From: Rhexocercosporidium sp. MPI-PUGE-AT-0058
Taxonomy: Eukaryota; Ascomycota; Leotiomycetes; Helotiales
NCBI GenBank assembly: GCA_020746875.1
Contig: JAGTJL010000002.1
Coordinates: 124,001 to 188,000 of the forward strand
Direction: 5' to 3'
Length of the DNA stretch: 64,000 nt
Shown: one piece after another, positions 48,925-60,689 of the stretch
Layout of the letters: each line of letters opens with the position of its first letter
Numbering within the stretch: position 1 is the first letter of the stretch
Position numbers and translations under genes: made by a program
Notes under the pieces: generated by a model
Told to the model about the DNA's origin: nothing
Database searches by the model: none
What the model saw: the letters and a program-made list of their open reading frames with translations, nothing else

Positions 48925-49339
48925 CTATTTTCAGTTGAGTCGATAGAACAACATTCTAGTGGAGGGCTCGTACCTTAGTATTCGCTTCCTAGTCAGAAAA
49001 AGAAGCCGCACACCAATCATGAGTATGAAGTTCTTCTTCAAAGTATATGTTATTTCCAAAAGACTAGAATATCGTGGCTGGCCGTGCAGGACAGTGACTC
49101 ATCATACCAATAATCAGAAATCCGTACTTAACCAAGGTCAAATCACAAGAGTGGGATGCATCCGAAGTAGAGCTTGGCTTCAAGAATCCGCCCCATTTGT
49201 TGGGATTAGAATTGGTTATTTGTTCAGGGCAGGGCTCCTTGACACATATGATGTCCACCGCTTTAGTCTAATTCTAAGACTGGAGTAGCGCTTGATCGCG
49301 ATGTATCCAGCAGTGCCAAACATTTCGCGAAGCTTGCCC
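48925..49339. other. Intergenic between two minus-strand genes
   Basis: No gene recognised. It should hold the 3' end of the MFS permease transcript and the promoter of the acetyltransferase. Confidence 0.35.
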
Positions 49340-51196
49340 TCACAGAACCATAAGAAAATCCGGATCTCTGTCGTCTCCACATCCAACGTACTTATCGTAC
49401 TTGCCACCCTTTTTATCCCGGTTTACTTTGCGACAGTACAAGACGTTGAACAACACCCTATAAAAGTCAGCTTTATATCCCCATCGAAGCTGAAACAAAA
49501 CTCACATAAACCACGAAAATACCAGCAAGCCAAGAACAACTGTATGTCCTTTATGGAACTGTGGCTTATCCTTACTCGGATAGATGAATGTAGCCACAAA
49601 TCCGCCACTATTTGCGATCATCAGTTGCAAAGCGGTCGTAGTAGCACGCTTGTAATGGCCTGCGCTGTTGTTGGAATTCCAAACGAGCACACAAGGGACA
49701 CTCGCATACATTCCAGTTGCCATCATGAAAGTCATTCCGTACTTCACTTTGGGATGAGTAGCGCTGATGTTGGCGATCACAGCGTACCCAATGATTGCGG
49801 GGATAAGTACGAAGAGCATGATAGTCCCACGAAGTTTTAGTCGGTCGGAGAGAAGAGCGATGGCGACTGTAACCACGGATGCAACGGCGTACGGAATTAC
49901 AGACCACAGCTGGGCTTCATTGTCTGTGTATCCAAGTTCGACAATGATAGTTGGGAGGAAGAGGCCGAATGAATAGAGACCAGCGAGAATTCCAAAGTAA
50001 GCGATGGCACTGAGCCAAGTTGAGACATTAAAAACTCCTCGACAGACTTCAGACCACTGAAATGCTTCGTGTTGACGTTCGCTATTCGGTTAGCGAGGAA
50101 GCTGAAAGGAGGGAACAGACAAACCTTCCATCCTGAGCAAGCCGAGAGGGTACATCTTGGTGCAATCGAGCGCTGGCAAAGACTCGTTCATCCTCTTTCA
50201 GGAATGAAGCCGTCTCGACGCTGTTTGGCAGGAGAAAGTACGACATGAAACCAACTGCCACAGTCTACTTATATGAGCTCTGTAATCATTAACCGACATC
50301 AAACTCACTATAAGTCCTTCAATGATGAAGATCCAGCTCCATTTTTGTAGGCCTCCCTGCTTGCCAATAGATGAAAGTCCGCGGGCGAGTAGGCCTGTTC
50401 ATGTCGTTAGGTAGATCTAGTACTTTGGAAAAGAGCTTACCTCCAAAAGCACCACTCAACGAGGCAGCAGTGTAGAAAAGACCCAACCTTAATGCCATCT
50501 CGCCTCTAGTATACATTCCCGAAAGATACAAGACCTAGGATCGTTAGCTCGTAATTTTCAGGCGGATCTCCGGACGTACCATTCCGGGTAAAAGTCCACC
50601 TTCACAGATGCCCAAGATCGCTCTCACGGCTACGAACTGATGATAGTTCTTCACAAATCCCAGACACATCGTCACAATACCCCACATCATCGTCAGCGCC
50701 GGCAACCAGATTCTCGGTGACAATTTCTTTAGTACAAGATTGCTCGGGATTTCACTAGAAGCTGTCAGTCACTGACCTTTACCGAGATCGACAAAGGCCA
50801 AGGCTGTCGAAGGAATAAATAACGGGGTATGCACCTAGCAATGTACGTAGCATAGAACACTGCGAGTCCGGTATCATACTGATGATCTGTCATGCCAAGA
50901 TCTTTTTCCAGCTTATATATTTTGGCATTTCCGACATTGGTACGATCGAGGAACGAGCAGAGGAAAAGAGCGGCGAGGACTGGGAGGATCCTGACAGTGT
51001 TAGAGACGAGTGAATCGGAGTGTTGCGAACCAGAAATGTACCTTGTATCCAGCTTCAACAAAACCTTTCTGGTCATAGCAGAGTCCACAGATGTTTGGGC
51101 ATTTTGAACGGGCTGTTTTGCTACATCGATGTTCTCGTCTTGGTATGCCATGGCGTCTTTCTCATCCTCTTTATGGTGCAGATCATGAGCTGCCAT
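49340..51196 (-). CDS. MFS permease, allantoate/nicotinate (ACS) type, 499 aa
   Basis: Eight exons on the minus strand: 51196-51042, 50990-50835, 50754-50580, 50534-50441, 50394-50309, 50264-50125, 50081-49506 and 49457-49340; they sum to exactly 500 codons. The protein is a 12-helix major facilitator of the anion:cation symporter group (Dal5/Tna1-like). Typical phrases are LCSFLDRTNVGNAKIYKLE after the first helix, RAILGICEGGLLPGM in helix 4, YLSGMYTRGEMALRLGLFY after it, MATGMYASVPCVLVWNSNN in the second half, and the tail KYDKYVGCGDDRDPDF. Relatives import small organic anions such as allantoate, nicotinate, biotin or cysteate; the substrate is not predictable. All introns are 43-80 nt with GT-AG ends. 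It shares its upstream region with the divergent AhpD-like gene. Confidence 0.93.
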
Positions 51197-51729
51197 CTCT
51201 GCGTATCGAAAAGGTCGCCCTCAGCCGCAAAGAACGGTGGAATTTTGCTTGGAGAATGAGGAGGAATTTCCAAGAGTACAGGAGAAAAACAAGCTTCTGG
51301 GGAAAAGCTGGGCATGGCATCTTTTGTAGTGGCTCCTCCGCAATGATTAATTAATTCCACTCTCCCTGCACGCCGTGCAAGGTTCCCCGAAGAGGGTTTA
51401 ATGAGGGGTAATCCATCCACTGAACTGCCCTGGGGTTTCTGGAGAGTCAGCGCTACCAGGTGCTTGCAGGGACCTGGGGCGCAATATCAACGGGGATTCG
51501 ATTTCTCGGCCATTTTTGTAGGCCGAAGTCCACAGTTTCGGGCATTTTTTAGGGGGACAGGGGCTGGGATTCTATTCTTTTACTGCCGACGTCCTCACAC
51601 CGAAGACAGGAGAGCTCTGGTTGTGTACTACCAGGACGAGGCGACACGATACGGCAATCGTTCTGTTATATCAGCAATCACTTGCGCTGTTCTCACTGCA
51701 GCCCGAGCAGCAATTCTCAATCACGCACA
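51197..51729. promoter_or_regulatory. Divergent promoter region
   Basis: A 533-bp gap separates the start codons of the minus-strand MFS permease and the plus-strand AhpD-like gene, so it must contain both promoters. GC-balanced; a pyrimidine-rich stretch precedes the 51730 start. No specific factor site recognised. Confidence 0.45.
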
Positions 51730-52743
51730 ATGTCTAAATTGTCGTCATCGCTTAAAGCCCTGATCGGAGCATCATTCGCTCGACCCAACACCCTTCCAGC
51801 CACACCCAGGATCAGATCAGTATACGAGAAGTTGAGACAAGAAGCGTCAGCAAAGAATGTAGGGATACCAGCATGGCTGACACTATCTGTGAGTATATCC
51901 TCTTGAGGGCGGGTTGAGGAAGCTGACCCTCGAAGACCGCTGCGACAATGACGATGAACTCGCCAGAATCGTTAACGGAACTGTACAATCTCGCTACGGA
52001 CAAGTCAAAGGACAAGGCACAGTCTATAGAGACAGCTGAGTTGATGAGGGAAGTCGGCTTGAAGTGTATTGGCTTCAATGGGGTGAGTCTATATGTCCAG
52101 CTCAAAGTCATGAATCTCAAATTTTAACACGTGACAGGTCCCCAGAACCATAAATTGTCTGGGAGCTTTCAGAGCGAGCTTACCGAGTGACATTGTGTCC
52201 TCGTTATCTACAAAACCTACAAGGTGGGTATTCTTCTCTCACGAGAATTCGGTTTCTGACTGTTCAAGAACTGCTTCACAATCAAACATTAATGACATCA
52301 TCATGCGAGGAAACTCACTCTGGGCATCAATCTACAGACCTTTCGACGAAAAGTTATACTCTAAGCTAGCAGAATCGCATCCGGATCTGCCAGTATTCAT
52401 TCTAAATCACGAGTACGGCGCTTTATTCGCAGATCCCCCAGCTCTGGGTCACGAATCTGGAGCGAAAGTTGGGAGAGTGCTAACGAGTATTGTTGCTGTG
52501 GCTTGTTTGAGAGCTCAAACTGGAGTTGGCCCACAGGTTACTAGTCATGTTTTTGGATTAAGGAAGGCCTTTGAGGATGAGAGTTTCAAGGCGAAGGGAG
52601 AGTTTGCGGTTGAAGGTGGGGAGTGGTTAGCCACTGACGAGGGAAACATTTGGTTACTTGGGGCTGTTGACGCTGTTGTTGAGGCCTTGGGCGAGGGAAT
52701 GGGTACTTCATTTGCCCCCGGTATGATTAAGTCGAAGCTGTAG
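51730..52743 (+). CDS. AhpD-like-fold protein, 288 aa
   Basis: Four exons (51730-51888, 51936-52082, 52138-52223, 52269-52743) total 289 codons. The protein is all-helical in style and resembles fungal proteins of the AhpD/carboxymuconolactone-decarboxylase superfamily: [35 protein letters not shown], then [12 protein letters not shown] and [20 protein letters not shown] with [12 protein letters not shown]. The Cys-x-x-Cys pair that gives AhpD its peroxidase-linked activity is not visible, so an enzymatic role is doubtful. A mitochondrial location is possible from the basic, Ser-rich N-terminus ([13 protein letters not shown]). Gene structure is secure; the function is not. Confidence 0.7.
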
Positions 52744-53118
52744 ATATACTTCTGGTGCATACATGCGTTGTAAATACTTAGGGTGCAAGTCTTCTAGGTG
52801 GTGAGAAAACGAAAACAAAGCCTTATTCCCTAGAAAAGCACTCCTCGAGGCAATTCCTCGAGGTCCCCTGTAATTACAACGTATTACACGCTGAAAGAAA
52901 GAGACTCATACACTAAAGAAAAGTAGATGTCTTTGCTAAGAGCCTTATTTCGTAAAGCGAGATATGTGTAGAGACAAAGTAAAAGTAATTTCGATATTAA
53001 TCTCTTTCAAAAAAGTAAATGTAAAACTTTGAAGTAAAGACGTACTAAATATACATACTTTTTGTATTCTCCCGCTCTTTTATCTTTCTTTTCTTTTTCT
53101 AAGTACCTTTCTATCATA

Positions 53119-53285
53119 TCCCTTCGTCCGCTGAGACATTTGCCAACGATAGTAGGGGTAAGCAAGTTTTGTCGCAGTTCAATCTCTGATAGCCTGTGAG
53201 GCTCTGTTGCTAGTATATTTGACCAACCACTACCCTGGATTTCACCCCCGACTAGCGTTAGCAAATGTCTCAGCGGCCGAAGGGA
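53119..53285. mobile_element. 167-bp MITE related to the piggyBac-type element
   Basis: Ends read TCCCTTCGTCCGCTGAGACA on the left and the near-inverse on the right; they match the ends of the 21038-23116 element apart from one or two bases. TA flanks both sides (53117-53118 and 53286-53287). There is no coding capacity, so it would need a transposase in trans, plausibly from that element family. Composition is normal; no RIP damage is obvious. Confidence 0.85.
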
Positions 53286-53354
53286 TAGTTTCTCTTATAG
53301 TTTCTGTCGTCTCTCTCGTAGTCTCCCTCGTAGTCTTTCTCTTCTTCCCTTATA

Positions 53355-53376
53355 CTCTCTCTCTCTCTCTCTCTCT
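53355..53376 (+). repeat. CT dinucleotide microsatellite
   Basis: About eleven CT units inside a longer pyrimidine-rich tract downstream of the MITE. Confidence 0.85.
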
Positions 53377-53565
53377 TCCCTCGTATTCTATTTTTCTTCT
53401 CTTGTAATCTCTTTTATAATTTTAAGTGAAAATTTAAACTTAGAAAACTAAAAGCTTATTTCTTTTCTCTTCCGTAGAATATCCCCCTTAGTCTCGGCAT
53501 ATACCACTTCACCCCGGCGGCGTGTTTTTTAATAAACACTGGATTATATGTACTACAGCAAGCAC

Positions 53566-55506
53566 TTATTCCATACACTTGATATCATCCGCAACCTTAA
53601 ACTTAGCGCCGGTTTTACTCCTCACTTCCTCCACATCAACACCAGGTGCCAACTCGGTCAGGGTCAATCCGCCCTTGATTCTGTCCACGTCAAATACGCA
53701 CTGCGACTGTTAGTTTCAGAATTCTTAAGACGAGTTCGCGACGTACCAAATCTGTAATGATTGTACTAACAACCTTCGCTCCAGTTAATGGCAGTGTACA
53801 GGTCTCAACAATCTTGGGGCTTCCATCCTTGGCCACATGATCTGTGGCGACCACTATCTTTGTCTGATCCGGATTCCCAACCAGATCCATCGCACCTCCC
53901 ATGCCTTTGAAGACCTTACCTGGAATCATGAAATTTGCCAGATCACCACTCGCAGAGACTTGCAGAGCACCAAGAACAGATACGTCAATGTGACCTCCTC
54001 GGATCATGGCGAAGGATTCGGCAGAGTCAAATGTCGAAGCACCTGGAACGAGTGTCACCGTCTCTTTGCCGGCATTGATTACATCGCTGGGAGCCGTCAG
54101 CTCTAATTCAGCGACTGGAAAGTTTGTACTCACGCATCAATCTGCTCTTCCGTGGGATAGGGTCCCTAGATTTTGTCAGCTGCGTTCACCACGGAACACC
54201 ATGAACACTTACCATTCCAAGCAATCCATTCTCCGATTGGATCCAAACCTTGGTCTCCGGTGACAAGAAAGATGGAGCAAGAGTCGGCATTCCTGATTCT
54301 GTTAGTTTGGGATCAAATGTAACACTAGCAACACTCACCAACACCAAGATTCACATAATATCCATGCTTCAGTTCTTTTGACGTCCTCTTCGCGATCCTC
54401 TCACGTCGCAGCTGGGAATCCGATTTCTTTCCATCTCCCTTGCCTTCAACATCCTTCATCTTCCTGATTTCAATTGTCTTTTCTGCCGTCGCAGGTACGA
54501 TACGATCAACGTATATCCCCGGGATGTGAACATTGTCCGGATGAATCTCCCCCACAGGAACAATATTCTCTGCTTCAACAATTGTAACCTTGGCTGCCTT
54601 GGCCATGATTTGCCCAAAGGTCTTGGTGGTATACCTGAACTGGCAGTTTCCAGCTTCGTCAACCTTGTAAGCTCGCAGAATCGCAACATCTCCTTTGATC
54701 GCATTCTCCATGTTGTAGATTTTGCCATCGAATATCCTCGTTTCTCTCGGTTTGCCAGCTTCCAGAATTGTAGTCTTTCCTGTGGCCTTGTCCACAGGTC
54801 CGAGTCTTACTGGAATGTCGCCGGATTGTAAAAGTGTATCTACCAGAATTAGTATGCGTGTGTGCGAGGGCCAAGGGAACTTACTAACACCCGTTGGTGT
54901 ATAAAAAGCCGGAATTCCAGCACCACCAGCACGTATCCGCTCAGCAATGGTTCCTTGAGGGCACAATTCAATGGCGATCTCTCCCGACAAATACTTCTTC
55001 TCCAGAGTCTTGTTCGCGCCCAGGAAAGAAAGGATCAATCGCTCAATTTGTCCCGACTCGACGAGGGGGGACAGTCCTCCTCCACTTCCTGATCCAGCAT
55101 TATTCGAGACTGCTGTAAGACCACCCAGACCGTTCTTTCCTCTCTTTTCGATTGCGGCAATGATAGTTTCTGACATTTATCAGCATTCTTGTCATACATT
55201 CCACACAGAAAAACTCCTACCAGCTGTCCCACAAAGACCAAATCCAGCACTCAGCACGATTGATCCACTCTTCAAATCTGCTACTGCGTCGTCTGCATTC
55301 TTATATACTTTGGAACCTCCCCTTACAAATTTTGGCGCCGGATCTCGCTTTGCACTGGTGTTTGCTTTCTTCTCATATCTTGTTAAAGTTGTGTGCAGCT
55401 GTCGTGGAATCGGGAATCGTGGGGTGGGATGCGCCCGAGCTGTTCTGAAGATGCCATTGCGGGTGGAGCTTGCCAGGCACACGGGTGCTATTCGTCTTGA
55501 GGTCAT
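53566..55506 (-). CDS. Succinyl-CoA:3-ketoacid CoA-transferase, mitochondrial, 552 aa
   Basis: Seven exons on the minus strand: 55506-55221, 55169-54885, 54839-54339, 54292-54213, 54165-54134, 54086-53747 and 53700-53566; 553 codons in total. The enzyme moves CoA from succinyl-CoA to acetoacetate or a related acid in the mitochondrial matrix. The N-terminal 45 residues are Arg/Ser/Thr-rich ([18 protein letters not shown]), a mitochondrial presequence. The alpha domain has [21 protein letters not shown] and [10 protein letters not shown]; the beta domain has the signature [10 protein letters not shown] with the catalytic Glu in SENG. Length and order match one-chain animal and fungal enzymes. 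An in-frame ATG at 55548 would add 14 residues; the downstream ATG gives a more usual presequence. Relatives in fungi act on acetate or propionate, so the acceptor acid is uncertain. It is head-to-head with a mitochondrial carrier gene. Confidence 0.93.
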
Positions 55507-55920
55507 ATCTGGACAATGGGGTATGGTTTCTAAGATATGAAAGTACACAAAGACAATAAGAAACTGATCTCGAGGACTGGGATTTAGAATTATAATGCCG
55601 ATTGCTGTCTAACATGCACTTGTTCTGCCGATAGCTGGAAGGCGGTAAAGTGCATCGGCCATTCTTTTATTTGCGAAGCTCGGAAGAGTCGGGATCTGGT
55701 TGAATCGGTTCTTACTTTTGCCGCCATCAGCATATTCACGTGAGGTGCCCATCCACGATGGTTCTGTCGCTGGATCGCGTTGGTGAGGGGAGCGGAGCAG
55801 GGCGGCTGTATTTATGGTGCCGACGGGATCGATCCCAAGATATAGAGTACCAGGTAAATTTAAAATACTCTATTTCTCCTCATCTATGAAGTGTTGATGT
55901 CCATGTGATAATATCCAATC
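55507..55920. promoter_or_regulatory. Shared promoter of CoA-transferase and carrier genes
   Basis: The start codons of the two divergent mitochondrial genes are 414 bp apart. No specific binding site was recognised. The arrangement allows joint control, which is inference. Confidence 0.45.
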
Positions 55921-57218
55921 ATGGCGAAAGCACAGCAACCTTTATGGCTTGGGTGATGGTCTTCGCATTCAGAGAAATGAAAATTAACTAATGTTGATTA
56001 CAGGGGCGCATCTGCTTCGATGGCCGCTTGTTTCAGTAAGTCGTTTGTCCTGAGTACCTCAACCAGTCTGACTTTTAGCCAGCACACCCTCTCGACAGAA
56101 CGAAATAGTAAGTATTGCCCCGATTTTGCATCAAGCATTGCTGACAGTAGGAAGTTGCATGCAAGTCTTGTCATCGAAACAGCCAATGTTAAAAGCTCTC
56201 CAAACATTTGCGATTCGAGATGGCAAGTAATACAAACTCGACTCAGAACATCAGCTGATGTGAACAGGTATTCAATCACTTTGGTCCGGTCTCTCTGCTT
56301 CAATACTTAGGCAGACAACATACTCAACGGCCCGATTTGCTCTATATGATATCCTTGCTCGGCAGGTACAGCAAAAGACTAGCGCAAAGTTGACGGCAGG
56401 ATCAACAGTCGTGTGCGCTGGAGTCGCAGGGGGGCTTGCTGGAATGCTTGGAAATCCGACAGAAGTACGGAGACATTGTGGGGATATTGCTAAGTGCTAA
56501 TAATAGGCAGGTCGTTTTGGTCCGGATGTGTGCGGATGGGGTGAAGTCTCCAAGTCAGCGATATCTATACTCGAATGCCGTGAGCGGACTGATCAGAATC
56601 GGACGGGAAGAAGGAGTTGGCGCGTTCACGAAAGGTCTGGGACCAAACATCGTGCGGAGCATATTGATGAGTGAGTAGGTCTAGTAACCAAACGATAAAG
56701 CTAACGGACAGCAGATGTATCGCAGATTGCAGTGTGAGTTTTGATCCGGAAAGGACGAAACCATCGCTAACGCTCCCAGGTACACAACGACGAAACGCCA
56801 GCTACTTGCGAACAAACTACTGCCGTTCTCAGATGGTGTTCCTCTCCATATCGCAGCATCATTGGTTGCTGGGACGGTCGCGACGACTGTATGTGCACCT
56901 GCAGATGTTTTAAAGAGTAGGATGCAGAATGCTGTTTCCGCAGAAGGAAAATCCCCGGTAGGTGACTTCGCCAAGACAAAAGGCCAAAGTACTGAAATAA
57001 CCAGACTCTTTTGAGAATCGTGGGAGAGTCTTGGAGAGCTGAAGGACCCAGCTTCTTGATGAAAGGGTGGACTCCAGCATGGCTGAGACTTGCGTATGTT
57101 GCATGCTGGAGATCATGTCGTGCTCCTTGATTATGCTAACGAGAACAGCCCGAACACTGTCCTGATGTTCCTGTTTATGGAACAATTACAACGTTTAGTT
57201 GCTGCGAAAACTCTTTGA
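55921..57218 (+). CDS. Mitochondrial carrier, dicarboxylate (Dic1) type, 289 aa
   Basis: Ten exons: 55921-55952, 56004-56035, 56083-56107, 56155-56222, 56268-56464, 56511-56670, 56715-56733, 56780-56957, 57005-57093 and 57149-57218; 290 codons exactly. The protein has three carrier repeats of two helices each. Their signatures are HPLDRTK after GASASMAACF, NPTEVVLVRM, and APADVLKSRM. The second and third match dicarboxylate carriers, which exchange malate or succinate for phosphate across the inner mitochondrial membrane. No presequence, as usual for the family. The third exon junction yields KYCMQV where relatives have KVRMQ, so that acceptor is the least certain point. The fourth intron has a GC donor. 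The neighbouring CoA-transferase releases succinate, so a functional link is plausible. Confidence 0.9.
56223..56267 (+). other. GC-AG intron in the carrier gene
   Basis: The donor is GCAAGT, the canonical form for GC-AG introns, and the acceptor is GAACAG. Using it restores the conserved phrase RDGIQSLWSGLSA in frame; no GT donor nearby does so. Confidence 0.85.
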
Positions 57219-57905
57219 TTTAGGTGAATGGCGGAATCGATCGAACATCACGCAGAGGTCACGGTCCAAAGTATTAGAAGAACGCGAGTACGAGGTTGTG
57301 GGCTACAGTTTATGCCGCATGTATTTACGGTGACTTTGGCGTGCCAGCGAAGACGCCCCCTGTGTCTATAGGGCTTGTACCTGTAATTGTGGTGGCCATC
57401 GTCCGCTTTGCCCTGGTACATTTGACCGCGACGTTAGTAGAGCTGAGGATGGTGGTACCTGGGTACGATCCGAATGTCTGGCAAAGTTACGAAATGAACA
57501 ATGGCGGGGTTACCTTGTATTCTCTGATTACAACTCGTGCGAAAGTTGAAGGGGGTAACAGTATAATATATATGATAGGCGATGTTGGGAACATGATATG
57601 ATGGAGTGGTCATGTGCTATAGACAACTCGAGTACTTGGGTCGATATGAGTAAAATAAACATCGTCAACAAACGCTAGAATGCGGATGGAAGTTCTCCGA
57701 GGTCCAAGTCGGCAGGTGACATCACGTGAGAACTGTATCTTGACTTTCAAGTTTAATTCCATTCCGTCCTCGACCATCTTAGATGAGACCACCACCATAC
57801 CTGATACCCCCAGCGCCACTATCTTACGATATTCATTAACTACCAATACTTGCATAGCGTTTACACCGAAATGATAAATCACTTGGGCTTCTCAGGATTT
57901 TTGAA
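57219..57905 (+). other. Intergenic, promoter side of the Zn2Cys6 gene
   Basis: No open frame with coding character was found in this 690-bp stretch. It should include the carrier terminator and the promoter of the factor gene. No specific site recognised. Confidence 0.4.
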
Positions 57906-60619
57906 ATGGAAAATAGGTCATTGAGATCATCAAGTAGTTCGAATACTGCAGAGAAGGATGGCTCTGGGTCTCAGAAACAAGCTGCCTGTTTGAATTGCAG
58001 GAAGAGCAAGACTCGATGTCTCCGAAATGCCGCTGAGGATATAAGATGCAAGAAATGTGCCCAGGCAGGAGCGGAATGTATCGTGCCGGACTACCGCGTC
58101 GGACGAAAGAAGGGGATCAAAAAGTACTCAAAGTCACCATGATTCATCATGACTTAATTGCTGATGATATACAGTAAAAGAGATGGGCTTGAAAAGGCAG
58201 TCTACCGCATCGAGCAAGCTATCAAGCGATCTAGGACTCAAGGTCCAGATGAGGATCAAAATACTCAGCAACTTCAAGCACTTCTCAGTGAAGCTCAAGG
58301 ATTACTACCGACATCTAATTCGCCGGGTTTCAACATGACTCCATCTTCAGACCAGCCTGGAATTCTAAATCCAGCGGGCACTCAAACTACCGGCCATCCT
58401 CTCCCGCCCTTGAGTCATGCTCAAGGTATGCCCCGCGTGCGTCTGGATCACAGCACTCGTGAAAGTGTACAACACTTCCCAGTAGTGTCGAATGGATCTC
58501 AAAGCCTACATCCAGGTCTTCCAAGCAACCCCTTCAGACGGCCAGTGGCCGAGACCGAAAGTCCCGATGACAATTTCTCTGTGGACGATGCCGAGAACCC
58601 CCTTCAGTTGCTCGCACGGGCGTCCGATCTTTCAGCACCGACAAATCAGGCTTCTTATCTCAGCCCGCCACGATTCCCAGGCGCTGTCGGAGATCAGCAG
58701 CTGCGAGACTTTTTCGGGCCATTTCGCCCAAGTCTGGATGTAGGGACAGACATTGATCCGATAGAACTGGGACTTGTTACGGAAGAGGAGGCTGTTATTT
58801 TGTTCGCATAGTGAGAGAGTTCCTATAGCCCCACCAGACCCCGATGCTAAACCCTCCAGCTTTTATGAGAACCTCGCACATACTCGGTGGGGACTTGATC
58901 CTATACTACACACCCCGCAATTTGTCCGAAAGCAATCAGCTTTCCTGTTTACATCAATCATGGCTGCATCTGCGTTATTTATGCCAACTGCAGCTGCAGT
59001 TTCCAGACGACTTTCAGCACATTGCAAACTTCTAGCCCGGAATCTGACGATGAAGCGAAATCGCTCCCCTGAAATCGTTTTAGGATTTATGGTCAATATT
59101 CCATGGATGGCACCGGGTGAACACTGGTCGGACGATGGAACTTGCTCCTACATGGCTTCCGCTCTCACAATTGCCATGGATATCTCATTAAACAAATTCA
59201 TCGTTCCCTCTCCAAGCGATTCTCTTGCTGGGATGTACGAGGGCAAAGCACTATCGGACTGTATCACCGCCAAGAAGGCGTTAGAGCTTGACGGGTTCTC
59301 AGACGTGGATCCTAAGTCGGAGTTGGGGAAGAGACTTCTCCGGCGTCGTGAAAGAATCTGGCTCGCATTGTTTGTGCTCGATCGGGGGGTCTGTCTAGCC
59401 AGGGGCAGGAGCTTCACAGTACCACTCACCACTATCATCGAGCGTTGTGACAATTGGCATAAATCTGCAATCGCCGATATTTGGGATGGATCGATAGTAT
59501 CCTCGGCTGTTTTGAGAAGAGACCTTGTAAGTTCTTGGCTCCATTCAGGACAGTTTGGATTACAAAAACTAATCACGGCCAGGCAAACTTGATATCCGAA
59601 GTCAAGAAAACATGTGACAGTAACCAAATTGGCGGAAACACGATTGCTCAGTCGTAGGCGAAAAAAAACTCTTTATGTACCCCCTGGAGTTTACTGACAT
59701 TTACAGTCTCCAAGAATTGATTGATGGCTTCTTTGATCATTGGTATGCAACATGGGTATTTGCCATCGGTGGAATGATAGGTATTTGACTCGCCTTTCAT
59801 TCAGGTGTCGTGACTGACAAAACAGATAATTCGATCCCACCATATGTTGAGATTCTAGTAACCCATGGCCGTTTGTCGATCTACAGCAGTGTTATTAACC
59901 ACCCTACCGCACCGGTGGAAGTCAAGCGTTTCTTCCGAGCAGCAGGACTGTCATCGGCTCTGAATGTTCTCCGTGCGGCCGTTCAGGGTGAGAATCGGCT
60001 TAAATCCATGCCAAACAATACTTCGATCATGATTTCGTTTGCGGCGTGCTTTGCTTTCTACCTAAGTACCACTGGTTCAACGGGGAATATGAGTCTAGCC
60101 CCTAGTATCCGAAGGCTCATTGAGGAATCTGCGGATGTTCTAGAAAGGATCGGCTCGAACCCGCCCCACCGTAATGGTACCGCCGCATTATATGGTAGGC
60201 ATCTTCGGGAGGTCATTGGGATTTCTATTTCAGGAACGGAACCACGCCAAGGTCAGGGACAGACACCATATCCTGTACCCCAGACCGCTCAGCATCCGAT
60301 GCAAGCATACCAAAACCAAGTGAACCTTCCGCCGCTGGAGATGTCAGAACTTCTTAACTTCTCCTCCATGTCAGATGACCAAATCAACGAGGCGATTAAC
60401 ATCGCTGGGAAGGAGTTGGATATGTACATCCCGAACTTACAGGTGGAAGACCAAGCCGCTCTGGACTGGCTGGTAAGCTCCCTCTCTTCAACGCTTCTAC
60501 TCGACAATGGAAGTAAAATTACCTCGAAATTCCAGATTCTTTCATGCAATGAGCGAGACTTCCATACTAATTCGTTGGCGTAGGATTGGTTCAACATGGA
60601 TATCAATGCGAACGGCTAG
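57906..60619 (+). CDS. Zn2Cys6 transcription factor, 782 aa
   Basis: Seven exons: 57906-58123, 58175-58810, 58860-59526, 59583-59653, 59707-59780, 59826-60472 and 60584-60619; 783 codons exactly. A nuclear DNA-binding regulator. The zinc cluster is at about residues 28-58 with the pattern C-x2-C-x6-C-x10-C-x2-C-x6-C: CLNCRKSKTRC then CKKCAQAGAEC. A basic linker (GRKKGIK) and a short helical stretch suited to dimerisation follow. The middle-homology region includes GLDPILHTPQFVRKQSAFLF, ERIWLALFVLDRG and a DN-rich part. This layout resembles the PrtT/War1-like group of fungal factors. The C-terminal part is Gln/Pro-rich then acidic, suggesting activation. Targets are unknown. A degraded GH30 glycosidase lies directly downstream. 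Confidence 0.9.
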
Positions 60620-60689
60620 AGTCTCTCCTAGCTGTAACCATTTATCCTGGACCCATACCATCGAGGAGAATCTGGCTACCAATCATCAC

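Larger units (their letters stand above)
52744..53565. other. Intergenic between convergent genes, holds a MITE
   Basis: The AhpD-like gene and the CoA-transferase gene converge on this stretch. It contains a 167-bp piggyBac-like MITE (53119-53285) and a CT microsatellite (about 53355-53376). The remainder is moderately AT-rich with nothing recognised. Confidence 0.6.
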
